From Hevea brasiliensis (Eukaryota; Streptophyta; Magnoliopsida; Malpighiales; Euphorbiaceae), in assembly GCF_030052815.1 (NCBI RefSeq), contig NC_079510.1, forward strand, positions 28,845,823-28,909,822: a DNA stretch of 64,000 nt. Direction: 5' to 3'. Below the pieces are notes generated by a model. The model made no database searches, was not told where the DNA came from, and was given only the letters and a program-made list of their open reading frames with translations. The translations under genes and the position numbers were made by a program. Numbering within the stretch: the first letter of the stretch is position 1; every line of letters starts with the position of its first letter. Below are positions 45,405 to 56,544 of this stretch, in pieces.

Positions 45405-46243
45405 GCATTCATTTAGATCACTATACTCTGGGCAGTTCCTTTTCCAGTGCCCTTCCTTTTGGCAGTGGAAACACTTTCCTTTGCCTCCATCAGCTTTGGT
45501 CTTCCCTTTCTGTTTGGCTATCTTCTTGGAAGGTCCTGGAACTTGAGGTTTCTTTTTCTTATTGCCCTTCTTCTTATTGGACTTTCTAGTAGAAGAAGAT
45601 GCAATCAAAGCTACCTCTTTTCCTTTATTGCCCGGTATATTCTTTTGGGCAATAATAAGTATGTTAAGTAAACCAGCCAAGGTGTATTCCTGCTTAGTCA
45701 TATAGAAATTTATCACAAAATTCCCAAATGACTCAAGTAGGGACTGAAGGATCAAATCCGTTTACAATTGGAAATCCATGCAAAAGTCAAGATGTTCCAG
45801 CTGCTCAATAAGCCGAATCATCTTGTGGACATGATCTCCAACATTCTGTCCCTCAGACATCCTCATGCGAATTAGCTGTCTAGATATCTCATACCTAGCA
45901 TTCATGTTGTGTTCACCATACAACTCTTGCAGGTGAAGGAGATCTCACTTGCATATTGCATATTTTCATGTTTCTTATGTAACTCATTACTCATAGAAGC
46001 AAACATGTAACACTTGGCTCTCATATCATGCTCCTTCTACTTGTCCAAAGTATCATGTTCCTCTTGAGTGTTCTCTGGAGGTAAGGGACTAGGAACATTT
46101 GAGTCTAGAATATATCCTATATGTTCAAGGTTCAGGACAAGTTTCAAATTTCTTAGCCAATTAGAAAGATTAGGTCCTGTCAACCTATTGTGATCAAGTA
46201 TGCTCGCAAGGATATTGGATGGTGGTGGTTGTTGTATGCTCAT
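45405..46243 (-). pseudogene. gag: gag of copia-3, intact zinc knuckle, fused in frame to pre-integrase
   Basis: The ATG at 46241-46243 starts MSIQQPPPSNILASILDHNR. A stop (DTLDK-TAG) lies at 46037-46039 and a frameshift near 45930. The C-terminal half runs cleanly from 45755: the lysine-rich tail, then CFHCQKEGHWKRNCPEYSDL with all CCHC residues. The frame then passes straight to NECNAMMKINSSSKYIWHLR (45360-45420) without the protease. This shows the protease loss is in frame. Confidence 0.85.
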
Positions 46244-47363
46244 TATTATCAGAAGAATAACTACAGAAAATAACTAAATTAATTAGTAAATGTATCATGT
46301 AATTAACCAAAATGATTATGGTCTTTTAATCAAATTAGTCCTCCCACTAACTTAGCGAATCCTACACTTCCAAAGTAGGAAACAAAAATCTTAGTTGGAT
46401 AGATTTCTAGTGGGTGATTGAATTCTTATAGTCTTATTGATCATCCTCAGGCACATCCATTATTGAAATTACAAAAAACTGTAAGTGAGCAACTCCTTGC
46501 CCATCACATCTCATGTGAGGTTCAATCCTTTACCTAGCCTCTAATGCTCAAAATCTCAAGCACATCCATTATTGACTTATCTTGCATTAGTTAAGTTGAT
46601 CCCATTAAGCCAGTAAACATGCAAATAATTTTAATGTCCTCAGGCACGTCCATTATTGGCCACCAAACCATTTACATATTTACAACATCTCATGCTTAAC
46701 AATTATTCTTAAGAAAATCTCTTAAATTAATTGCATCATATGCAAATATTTAAAATTTCTTAAAATAATTGTCTCAACACCAAAATAAAATTAATTATTT
46801 TACAACCCAAAGAAAAATAAAAGAAATAAATCCTATTACATTGGTCTTTTATTGTCCATGATCATCCATCATGCATATTACCATTTAACAATTAAATAAA
46901 ACATACATACTAATATTAAATTAAATATCTCATATTCAACTAAAAAAATCAAATTTGAATCTCATTCAACCAAATTTAAAAATTCAAATTTGAATCTTAT
47001 TCAAACAAATTTAAAAATTTAGATTTGAATCTCATTCAAACAAATTTAAAAATTCATATTTGAATCTCATTCAAACAAATTTAAAAATTCAGATTTGAAT
47101 CAAAATTTAATTGTGTGATTAAAACTCCTAATTAAGCATTTTAATTAGTCATAGGCCTAATTATGGGCCTTGAAACTAAGCCCACACTCAAGCCCAAAAA
47201 CCATGCGCATGCTTGGACCCATCAAACATGGCCAAACCATGCGCACCATCATGGTGATAACTAAGCTGCCACCTTTGTTGGTCCAACCAGAAATGAAACA
47301 ATTAACTCTTGATCAAATCACACAATTAAATCACATATTAAACAATCTAAATGGAAAATATAG
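46244..47363 (-). other. 5' leader of copia-3
   Basis: The non-coding leader lies between PBS and gag. It holds three copies of the conserved leader motif (plus strand CCTCAGGCACATCCATTATT) near 46443, 46553 and 46637, and a 35-bp tandem array at 46951-47101. The ORF at 47170-47382 crosses into the PBS and LTR and is not a gene. Confidence 0.75.
46951..47101. repeat. 35-bp tandem repeat in the copia-3 leader
   Basis: Units start at 46951, 46986, 47021, 47056 and (partial) 47091. Each contains TTTGAATCTCATTCAAACAA followed by ATTTAAAAATTC. Units differ at only a few bases. No equivalent is seen in the copia-1 or copia-2 leaders. Confidence 0.88.
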
Positions 47364-47377
47364 TGGCTCCGATACCA
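47364..47377 (-). other. primer-binding site of copia-3 (initiator tRNA-Met)
   Basis: The minus strand reads TGGTATCGGAGCCA two bases after the LTR end, one mismatch from TGGTATCAGAGCCA. It marks 47380-49467 as the 5' LTR. Confidence 0.88.
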
Positions 47378-47379
47378 AT

Positions 47380-49467
47380 TGAAGGAGCAGAAGCATGAAA
47401 ATTGTTAGATTATAACTTTGAATTCAAAAATTTTCTTCTAGGGTTTCACGCATCATGTAATACCCATTATGTACCTAATTAATTTAAAAGTTCAAATACG
47501 TATTAAAACACTTTTAATATGAATTAGGATCTACATTTGCCATTTAATATTTTGAATTAACAAATTAATCCATTAGAATCCTAGATTAAAATAAGAATAT
47601 GTGCACTAACCTTTTGATGCACTGTAGATACGATTGGTACCTTTGTGAAGCACCTAGGACTCCAAGTATTGTCCCTCTAGCTTGTCCACAACAAGATCAC
47701 CAATGGTAGCCCCTAAAGTAGCTTCTCAAGCCTTGCCAACCAATTGTAATTTAGGTTTTTGCCTTTAGAGAGGTTGTAGTTGTATATAGGACACTAGAAA
47801 CAATTTCTAGCAATTTTAATTCAAAGAAACTTGGATCATTCTTTTTGAATTGATGAGAGAAGATGAAGAGAGGAGAGTGAGCTATGGGTGGTGGCACCGT
47901 TGAGAGAAAATCAGAATGTGTGTATTTTATTTTTCATTCTTTCCCTTTTATAATTAGGTCACCACTTAAAACCTTTGCCACATGTCATCTTCTGATTGCA
48001 TCTTATTTTAACTGACCTAATTACATTAAGCCAAGTGTCAAAGCTAGGTTTAATCTTGACTTTGATCATCATGCATGATAGGAAGACAAATGACAAACTA
48101 TGATGCCATGTGTCACCATCTCATGGTGCCACATGTCACCCTATGAAATGACCAAATTACCCTTGTGTTGTAATTTTGAGTTCTCAACCCAAAATAATTA
48201 TTTCTCCTCTTCTAATCAATTTATATCAAATATAAATTAATTAATTAATCTCTATTAATTAATTTTTCATAATTAAATTCATATTTAAACACTTTAAATA
48301 TAAATTTAACTTATACTATACATCCAATAACCTAGATTTGGTTTCAAACCATGCTACGGACTTTGCAATCTTATTGCAAACCAAACCTATTTAATTAATC
48401 AATTAAACTCTTTAATTTTACTTGGTGATTATCTTGTGTATGTGTGTGACTTACTAGGCTCATCACTAATTGGCAATGAGATATGATATTAACTCTTAAT
48501 ATCATCAGAACTCTTTCTTACCATAAATGTCTTCTCTAAATCATTTTAGGCACCTCATAAACCATGGTTAACACCTAGCATAGCATGCCATGGCCACCCA
48601 ATTAGTAACAAGGAATACCTTAAATGAACCTATAATCATATGTTATCATTCACTAGAATCTCTCTATTACAAAATCCCAATTCGAGCTGGAGTCATGGTT
48701 TATGTCAAACCCCATTTTCTATGAATATTATGTTCTCTTTTAATTCCAATTCTTGATTAAAAAGATTTTCTCATCAGAAACTCTTTTCTGATTAAATCTA
48801 TTTATCCTGGCTAGGAACTTGAAACATAAAGAACAATTAAATGAATATAGGATTTTATCCCTATTTTCTTAGGGTAACAGATTCCATCTTGATCAACACC
48901 TATCTCCATATATAACTGGTAGGCGCCAACACATGCCCATATACCCATACACAGTATAAGTATGAAAGCAATATCAAACTCAGACCACCTATATACAAGA
49001 TAACTGTGCTATCTCAAGTCTAAAGATTATATGCACTGATATGATTTATGACAATGCATTGACAAGAGTAAACTCTACGTGCTTGTCATAAGTGTCACTG
49101 GTTCGGCCTAATTATCATGCATAAGTGCCTATCATGTTTGTTATATGGCATGAGACTCACCATTCCATCTTATTTACATCTCATATAAATAACTTGGGAA
49201 CAAATATGATTATAATCTTTTTGGATAAGTCATGTCCTTATTATGAAGTATCATCGATTGTGAACCAATTTATGATACTTTGTGCTAGAAATACTGTCAC
49301 TCATATTCTTAACAACTTAAGAATAGAATTTCTAACAAAATATCAATGGACCTTTTCTATTACACATAAATATATTATGTAAATGAAAAAGTGAAAATGC
49401 CTTTTTTATTAATAAAACATGTATAAGATATATAATAAATGATATGCTCTAGGGTATACTACTAACA
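47380..49467 (-). repeat. 5' LTR of copia-3 (2088 bp)
   Basis: Plus-strand termini are TGAAGGAGCAGAAGC and GGTATACTACTAACA. A TATA-box candidate TATAAAAGG lies at 47944-47952 (minus strand), the equivalent site in the 3' LTR being 41240-41248. The ORF at 49125-49382 has counterparts in the other LTRs and is not coding. Confidence 0.93.
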
Positions 49468-49472
49468 GGAGA

Positions 49473-50250
49473 AAATGGGGATTTTGTCTTCATTGTAGGT
49501 TCTCTTTGAATCCTGCCTTTAAGGCAAAACAACTAGGTCTCCCTTTATAGGACAAGGACTAAGAGCTGAAGATATTTTGGAGTTAATAGATAGTGATGTA
49601 TGCAGCCCATTTAAAGAAATGGCAAGAGGAGGTTATCACTACTTCATTACCTTTACCGATAAATATGGGTATTTGTATTTAATAAAACACAAGCATGAAT
49701 CCTTTGAAAAGTTCAAAGAATTTAAATTTGAAGTAGAGAAAAAAACAAGAAAAACTATTAAAACTCTGAGATCACATCGAGGAGGAGAATACTTAAGTAC
49801 TGAGTTTGATGAGTTCTTAAAGGAACACAACATTATTTCTCAATTGACTCCTCTAGGAACACCATAATTAAATAGTATATCTGAAAGGAGAAATCGTATC
49901 TTATTAAATATGGTACGAAGTATGATGAGTTACACAGATCTTCCAGTCTCCTTTTAGGGATTTGCACTTGAAATAGCTTTATATCTTCTTAACAGAGTTC
50001 CTTCCAAATTAGTCTCTTTCGCCTCATATGAGATATGGCATGGAAGATAACCAAGTCTTAAGCATGTTAAGATTTCGAGTTGTCTCACTCATATTAAAAA
50101 GCTGAAGACTGAGAAATTGAAAACTAGATCTAAAAGAGGACGGTTTGTTGGGTATCCAAAAGATATTTTTGGATATCATTTCTATCTCCCTTCATCACAA
50201 AGGGTTACAATAAGCCGAGATACCATATTTCTTCAAAAATGAGTTTATTC
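49473..50250 (+). pseudogene. pol (IN): integrase of copia-2, right of the nested insertion
   Basis: The frame at 49577 reads MELIDSDVCSPFKEMARGGY and FDEFLKEHNIISQLTPLGTP with the first Asp in place; the second is replaced by His (LRSHRGGEY instead of RSDRGGEY). TAA and TAG stops follow at the PQLNGV equivalent (near 49866-49877). SERRNR, PSKLVS and KISSCLTH-like segments continue in broken frames to about 50250. This copy is more eroded than copia-1 or copia-3. Confidence 0.83.
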
Positions 50251-52073
50251 AAGAGGGTAGCAAAGGAAGGCAGACAAAATTAGAATTAGAGACTTCCAGT
50301 CAACCAATAGACCAAATAGATATTGATCCAGCCAGTTAGCCTCAACCTATTAATGATATATCCATAACACAACCTCGAAGGTCAGCCAGAATATCTCATC
50401 CACTAGAGAGATATAGATTTCTTTATGAGAATGAATAAGAGTTATTTGTTCATGAGAAAATAGATCATTGTAATGATCCTTTTACCTATGAAGAAGCTAT
50501 ATCAGATATAAAATCTTCAAAATGGATTGAAGCAATGAAATCCAAACTGGATTCCATGTACAAGAACCAAGTTTGGGATCTTGTAGACCCCCCTAAAGGT
50601 ATTGTACCCATAGGGAATAAATGAGTTTTCAAGAAGAAAATTGATTCTGATAGAAAGGTAGAGACCTATAAAGCAAGGTCGATTGCAAAAGGGTTTCGCC
50701 AAAGGCAAGGGATTGACTGTGAGGAGACCTTCTTGCCTGTTGCCATGCTTAAATTCATTAGGATTTTATTAGCTATAGCAGCATATAATGATTATGAAAC
50801 TTGGCAGATGGATGTCAAAATAACTTTTCTCAATAGATATATTGAGGAAGACATATTCATGGAACAACCTAGGAGTTTTGAATCCTAAGATGGTTCCAAA
50901 GTATGCAAGCTAAAATGATCCATTTATGGGTTAAAACAAGTTTCGAGGAGTTAGAACATCCATTTTCATGAAGCCATTAAATCCTTTGGTTTTATCAAAA
51001 ATAAGGAAGAGCCCTATGTTTATAAAAAGGTTAGTGGGAGTGCCATCACTTTTCTGATTTTGTATGTGGATGATATCTTATTGATAGGTAATAATGTCGG
51101 TATGCTCACTATTGTAAAGCTATGGTTATCAAATACTTTTTCCATAAAAGACTTAGGGGAAGTAACTTATATTCTTGGTATTCGAATCTATAAAGATAGA
51201 TTGAATATAGATTGAAAAGAATGATAGGTTTATCCCAACGTCTCTACTTGGAAAAAGTGTTAAAAAGTTTAACATGCTTGATTCTAAGAGGGGATTATTA
51301 CCAGTAAGGCATAGTATCCACCTTTCCAAGGAAATGTCTCCTAAGACAACTAAGGAAAAAGAGAAAATGGCTAGAATTCTATATGCTTCAATAATTGGAA
51401 GTTTAAAGTATGCAATATTGTGTACTAGGTCAGATATCTCTTACGCTGTTAGTTTAACTAGCACGTTTTAATCCAATCCAGGTTTGGAACACTAGATACC
51501 TGCCATGAATATTCTTAAGTATTTGAGAAGAACTAAGGATTTATTATTGATATATGGAGGAGGTGATCTCTAAATAGATGATTTTACAAATTTTGATTTT
51601 CAATCAGACATGAATGATAGAAAGTCTATCTTCAGTTTTGTGTTCACATGTAATGGAGGAGCAATTAGTTGGACGAGTTCTAAATAGACTACAACTATAT
51701 ACTTCACTACAAAAGCCAAATATGTTACTGCATCGAATGCTGTAAAGAAAGCTGTTTGGATAAAGAAGTTCGTAACAAAACTTGGAGTGGTTCCATTAAT
51801 TATATCACCAATTCCACTACATTGTGATAATAATGGTGCGGTTACACAAGCAAAGGAATCCCAATCTCACCAGAAATCCAAACACATAGAAAGACAATAC
51901 TATATTATCAGAGAAATAGTTGGAAAAGGCGATGCAACTATGCAGAAAATAGCTTTGGTTGATAATCCGATTGATCCTTTCACCAAAGCCATGACACAAA
52001 ACCAGCTAGACCGACATCTTGAGAAGATGGGTCTTAGATTTTATAATGAATGGCTCTAGTGCAAGTGAGAGAT
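50251..52073 (+). pseudogene. pol (RT-RH): RT and RNase H of copia-2
   Basis: Pieces include KWIEAMKSKLDSMYKNQVWD near 50520, the YVDD motif at 51063-51074 (intact), MLDSKRGLLPVRHSIHLSKE at 51274, and a clean RNase H C-terminus at 51787-52059 with PLHCDNNGAVTQAKESQSHQ and NPIDPFTKAMTQNQLDRHLE. Several frameshifts and stops separate them (for example an 11-base repeat TTGAATATAGA near 51200). AGTGAGAGAT precedes the LTR. Confidence 0.83.
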
Positions 52074-53951
52074 TGTTAGTAGTATGCCTTAGAGTATATC
52101 ATTGTATTGTATCATGTAAATAATTATTCCCATTTAATAGCAATTATTCTTTTCATTTATGTTCAAATGGTTTGAATTTAAATTGAAATGTTCCTTTAAT
52201 ATCTTATTAGATGTTCTATTCTTAAGTTGTTAAGAATATGAATGACAGAATATTCTAGTATAAGTATTATAAATTTGGTTCACAATCTAGGATACTTCAT
52301 TGGGCATAACTTATCCAGAAAAATTGTTATTTATGTTTATTTCCATGGATTAGTATGAGATACTAATGGGATGGAATGGTGAGTCTCATGCCATATAATA
52401 AACATGGTGGGCACCTATAAGATAAGTAGGCCAAACTAGTGACACAAGATGAGTTGTACATAGAACTCTTATCAATACAAAGTCATCTAGATCATAATAG
52501 TACATATAATCCCTTGACCTGAGATAACACTGTTATCTTATAGGTTTGAGTTTGATACTGCTTTTATACTTGTACTATGTATGGGTATATGAGTATGTGT
52601 TGGCTCCGACTAGTTATATATAGAGATAAGTGTTAGTCAAGATGGGATTCGTTACCCTAAGTAAATAGGGATAAAATTATATGTTCATTTAATTGTTCTT
52701 GATAATTTAAGTTCCAGGTCAGGACAAATAGACTTGGTAAGAAAAGAGTTTTTGTCAGAAAAGTCTTATTAATCGAGAATTGGAATTAAAAGAGAATATA
52801 TGATTCAAAGCAATTGGAGTTTGACATAAACCATTACTCTAGCTTGAATTGGGATTTTATAACAGAGAAATTTTAATGCATGGTATGTATGATCAAAGGT
52901 TCATGAATTAGAGAACTAATTTATAACTTATTGCCAATTAGAAATGAACCTAGTAAGTCACACACATAAGAGCAATTTAATCAAAGCAAAATTAATTAGA
53001 TGGTTTAATTGATTAATTGAATTAACTAATTTAGTTTGCAATTAGATTGTAAAGTTCCTAGCATTACTTGAAACTAAATTTATCAATGAAAATTTTCAAG
53101 TTAATATTTAAAGTGCTTAAATATAAACTCGAAAATTAACTTAAGGAAGAAAATGAATTTTGACTTGTCAAAGTTTGACCATATTGACTTGGTCAAACAT
53201 GGGAGAAAATTAATTAATTAATGGTTAATTAATTAATTAATTAGCATGATTAATTTTAATTAATCATATCTTAATTTCTTAATTAAGATTAAGCTTAGAA
53301 AAGTGGACCAATGAGATTAGAACAATACTTTTAATTAGCCAATTAAAGTTAAACACTTGTTAGCTTAATTACTTATAACGTTGAGATATTAATGGAAGAG
53401 ATAAGAAGGGAATTACTTCACTTCTTTTCCATTCTAGCCGGCCACTCTCTCCCTCTCTTCTCTTAGTTTCATCTTCATCCTTGAGACAATAATTCAAGAA
53501 TACCAAGTGTTATTGCTCTTGAATTACAATTGAGAAAGTGTTTCTCACTGCTCTCATAAGAGAAAAACTCAAACAACAAAACTCAAACAACATACTCTTT
53601 CTCCCTTCCGTTTGCTAGCCCAACTACAAGAAAGCTAAGAAAGAAGTTTTTGAGCTGATCAAGAGGCTTTGATCAAAGGGTTTGTGTGGACAAGCTAGAG
53701 GGCTAACAATTGGGGGCCTTGCTCTCCGAATTAGGTGTATAGAATTTGATTATGCACTTATTAAGTAAGAATTCTCTAAAACCCTAACTAATTAGAATTT
53801 GGGAAAATTATTTTCTAATGGCAATTAGGCATAATTAGCATTTGAAACATGATTTAGTGTGACTAAATAATGTGTTTTCAATAGTTTAATGTGGTTGCAT
53901 GATGCATGAAACCCTATGTTATAAGAAATTTTAAATTGCTAATGTTTGCAC
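52074..53951 (+). repeat. 3' LTR of copia-2, 3' boundary approximate
   Basis: It starts TGTTAGTAGTATGCCTTAGA and follows the same course as other Angela-like LTRs (TAAGTTGTTAAGAATATGAA; GTGAGTCTCATGCCATATAA; TATACTTGTACTATGTATGG), but diverges more and lacks a long stretch. The related 3' part is GCATGATGCATGAAACCCTA near 53895. The canonical CTCCTTCA end is not found; I place the end near GTTTGCA at 53951 with an uncertainty of about 50 bases. Confidence 0.7.
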
Positions 53952-55465
53952 CTATTGATGAATTATTCTTGCAATTGGTATATAACTCTTTCATGTATGT
54001 GGGTATTAAGTATGTTTCTAGTTGTTCTAGGCCCTAAAGATGTGTATGTGTGTTTGAATTGAGTTTTGGAACTTTGGAAGGAGTTGAGGTGTTGATAGGA
54101 GAAGGGATCTATAGGTTTTTGACTTGGGAATTCTAAAAATTTCTAGGTTCGGCTATCGAAAGCTAGAGGTTCAACAGTCAAAGCTTGTATTTTCTCGAAA
54201 AATCTAGACATTTTCTAGGTTTGATAGTCAAAATCCCAAACTTTGGCAACCGCAGTGGCTACTACCCAAAATTGGATACCTGATGTTCCAAGGTCTGACA
54301 GCCAAAGTCCAAGGTTCGACAGCTGAACTTGGTTATGCCTACTTATTTTTTTCCTTTGATTCCAATGTTCCAAAACCTAATTTCGTAGTTCCTAAGGGCC
54401 TAGAATATGATGTTTATGTTATGTATAGAGTTTTAAAGCCTTGTATAACACTCTAAGGTCCAATTTTATAGGATCAGGCTTGAGGGACTCGAAAGAGTAA
54501 GAATCTGAGGATAGCTCCCATTTGAGTAAGGAGATTGATAGGCTACAAAAGGTGAATAACTCTAACCTTAATAAAATGAAAACTATTTACAGGTAATTAA
54601 TGAGCATCCTCATACATCATGTCATATTTATTTAGGATGTATGTATCTAAACCATGAAGATGTTGTATAATTGCATAAATTGCTATTGGTGCATTGATGA
54701 ATATTGGTGACCATTACTTCCCCCATGTTATGTTATATAACGTTACGTATGTTATGGATCCATAAATAAATCCTAAGGGGAGATCTTAACATTGCCCTTC
54801 AAGAGAGATCTGATAGTTGCCCCTAAGTACATAACACAGGTCATGTTTTAAAGGAAAGTTTGGAGAGTTATTAATAATAATGTCCATCTTATATGAAATG
54901 TTTGTGATGTTAAAATCCATGTGAATGATGCATTGCACCTATATGAATGAATTATGAAATTAATGATGATTAGTTTACTCACTGAGCTTGTGTAAACTTA
55001 CCCCATTCCCTTAACCCTCTGGTACAGGGTTGCAGGATTAGAAGAGTTCCTTGAAGAGAGAGCATCAAAGGTAGCCTTAGCCTTTTCTTATGTATGATGT
55101 ATGGGTACATGGACATGTAATTTATAAATAGATAGTACAGTGCTTATGATTAAAATTTAGAAGTATGTAATATTGTTTAAGTATAATGATGTTTATGTTG
55201 TTTTAATTCTTGTGAGGATGCAAGTATTGAATCATTACACTTTGGATCTCATGTATGTTAAGGTTCAAATTATGAACTATTATTACGTTATAAATGCATA
55301 TGCATGGATGAAAAGACTAAGGTGTAATGGTTTGATATATGTTCAGATGCCGAGAGGGAGGAATGTACGTATGTTTTTAAGATTTTAGGCTTGCTACGGG
55401 TTTCGACAACTTTAAGCTGACCCGATCCCTAGCACTGATAACTGCCTCTAGCTCGATCTTTACAA
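53952..55465 (+). repeat. probable Ty3/gypsy (Del/Tekay-like) LTR fragment
   Basis: The segment has phrases that I recall from plant gypsy LTRs: TTTACTCACTGAGCTTGTGT near 54973 followed by a C-rich TACCCCATTCCCTTAACCCT, and GGCTTGCTACGGGTTTCGAC near 55388 followed by ACCCGATCCCTAGCACTG. These fit the R/U5 end of a plus-strand LTR. Termini and TSD are not identifiable and no coding region is present. The ORF at 55173-55388 has no motif. Confidence 0.45.
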
Positions 55466-55688
55466 AAATGGAGTGAGTTCTCTTATCATTCTTGTTTCAC
55501 TCATTTTGGTATTTATACCTAGTTTTTTCAGGTATCTAATCATTTATCGTCATATATGCCAAAAAAAAAATGACAAGAGCAATAATTTCTTTTCTTATTT
55601 CAGTGTAATGTCTTAATTAGGAAAAGTTTTTCCCCTTTTTACTATAATATATGAAGTGTACAAGGTGTTTAGAAAAATTATGGAATAT
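55466..55688. other. AT-rich interval without recognisable features
   Basis: I see no ORF, repeat or terminus here apart from a poly-A run near 55560. Confidence 0.5.
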
Positions 55689-56544
55689 AGCTATGTAACG
55701 GCCCGGCCCACTAGTGATATTGTCCGCTCTGGGCTGAAACCCTCACGGTTTTAAAACGCGTCAATAGGGGTTACGAACTGTCAACTTATGAACCCAGCAT
55801 CTCTCCCGTGTTTTGTCGATGTGGGATTTGCCTAGGGTGTTACAATCCACCCCCCTTATGGGACTCAGCGTCCTCACTGAGGTTTGCCCCACCATCGTTC
55901 AAGGTTGCACGCGGAGCGGCTCTGATACCACAAATGTAATGGCCCAGCCCACTAGTGATATTGTTCGCTCTGGGCCGAAGCCCTCACGGTTTTAAAATGC
56001 GTCACTAGGGGTTACAAACCACCAACTTATCAACCCAGCATCTCTCCCGTGTTTTGTCGATGTGGGATTTGCCTAGGGTGTTACAATCCACCCCCCTTAT
56101 GGGACTCAGCGTCCTTGCTGAGGTTTGCCCCACTCTGATACCACAAATGTAATGGCTCGGCCCACTAGTGATATTGTCCGCTCTGGACCGAAGCCCTCAC
56201 GGTTTTAAAACGCGTCACTATGAGTTACGAACTATCAACTTATAAACCCAGCATCTCTCCCGTGTTTTGTCGATGTGGGATTTGCCTAGGGTGTTACAAT
56301 CCACCCCCCTTATGGGACTCAGCGTCCTTGCTGAGGTTTGCCCCACCATCGTTCAAGGTTGCACGCGGAGCGGCTCTGATACCACAAATGTAACGGCCCG
56401 GCCCACTAGTGAAATTGTCCGCTCTGGGCCGAAGCCCTCACGATTTTACAACGCGTCAATAGGGGTTACGAACTGTCAACTTATGAACCCAGCATCTCTC
56501 CCGTGTTTTGTCGATGTGGGATTTGCCTAGGGTGTTACAAGCTA
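55689..56544 (-). mobile_element. TRIM retrotransposon array: four LTRs, three interiors, TSD AGCTA
   Basis: Four 151-bp LTRs (55694-55844, 55935-56085, 56148-56298, 56389-56539) alternate with interiors of 90, 62 and 90 bp (55845-55934, 56086-56147, 56299-56388). Each LTR has TGTAA(C/T) and GTTACA ends. On the minus strand each complete interior starts with a TGGTATCAGAGCC PBS four bases after the LTR and ends with the polypurine tract AAGGGGGGTGGAT just before the next LTR. This is the minimal LTR-PBS-PPT-LTR plan of a terminal-repeat retrotransposon in miniature. AGCTA at 55689-55693 and 56540-56544 flanks the whole array. No protein is encoded; small frames at 55813 and 56267 are repeat shadows. 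Confidence 0.93.
55918..55930 (-). other. TRIM primer-binding site (initiator tRNA-Met), unit 1
   Basis: TGGTATCAGAGCC on the minus strand is a perfect match to the usual plant initiator-tRNA PBS. The same site occurs in interior 3; interior 2 keeps only TGGTATCAGA because of its 28-bp deletion. Confidence 0.88.

Larger units (their letters stand above)
40671..49472 (-). mobile_element. copia-3: complete Angela-like Ty1/copia element, TSD GGAGA
   Basis: Two LTRs (40676-42796 and 47380-49467) flank a minus-strand interior with PBS, leader, gag, integrase, RT and RNase H. GGAGA is duplicated at 40671-40675 and 49468-49472, inside copia-2. Total length is 8792 bases. The protease is missing by an in-frame deletion shared with copia-1. 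Gag, IN and RT carry a modest number of stops and frameshifts. The LTRs differ at about 11 of the first 150 positions by eye, so the insertion is moderately old. Confidence 0.93.
38425..53951 (+). mobile_element. copia-2: old Angela-like Ty1/copia element interrupted by copia-3
   Basis: Left part 38425-40675 holds leader, gag, protease and pre-integrase; right part 49468-52073 holds integrase, RT and RNase H, followed by a 3' LTR from 52074. The reading resumes exactly across copia-3: the left side ends TTGGAGA and the right side continues GGAGAAAATGGGG, matching uninterrupted copia-1 sequence near 1570. Stops are much denser than in copia-3, as expected for the older host. Its 5' LTR is not present at the left boundary, where LTR C ends at 38424. 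Confidence 0.88.

Noticed and set aside
53978..53990. ATTGGTATA after a TTGCA, resembling an LTR end followed by an initiator-tRNA PBS
   Set aside because: The match stops at TGGTAT, the next bases are unlike the TGGTATC(A/G)GAGCC seen in other elements, and no leader sequence follows.
55813..56530. Repeated 60- and 87-codon ORFs starting MSMWDLPRVLQ
   Set aside because: They read across TRIM LTR and interior; the frame is antisense to the element and appears because of the array.
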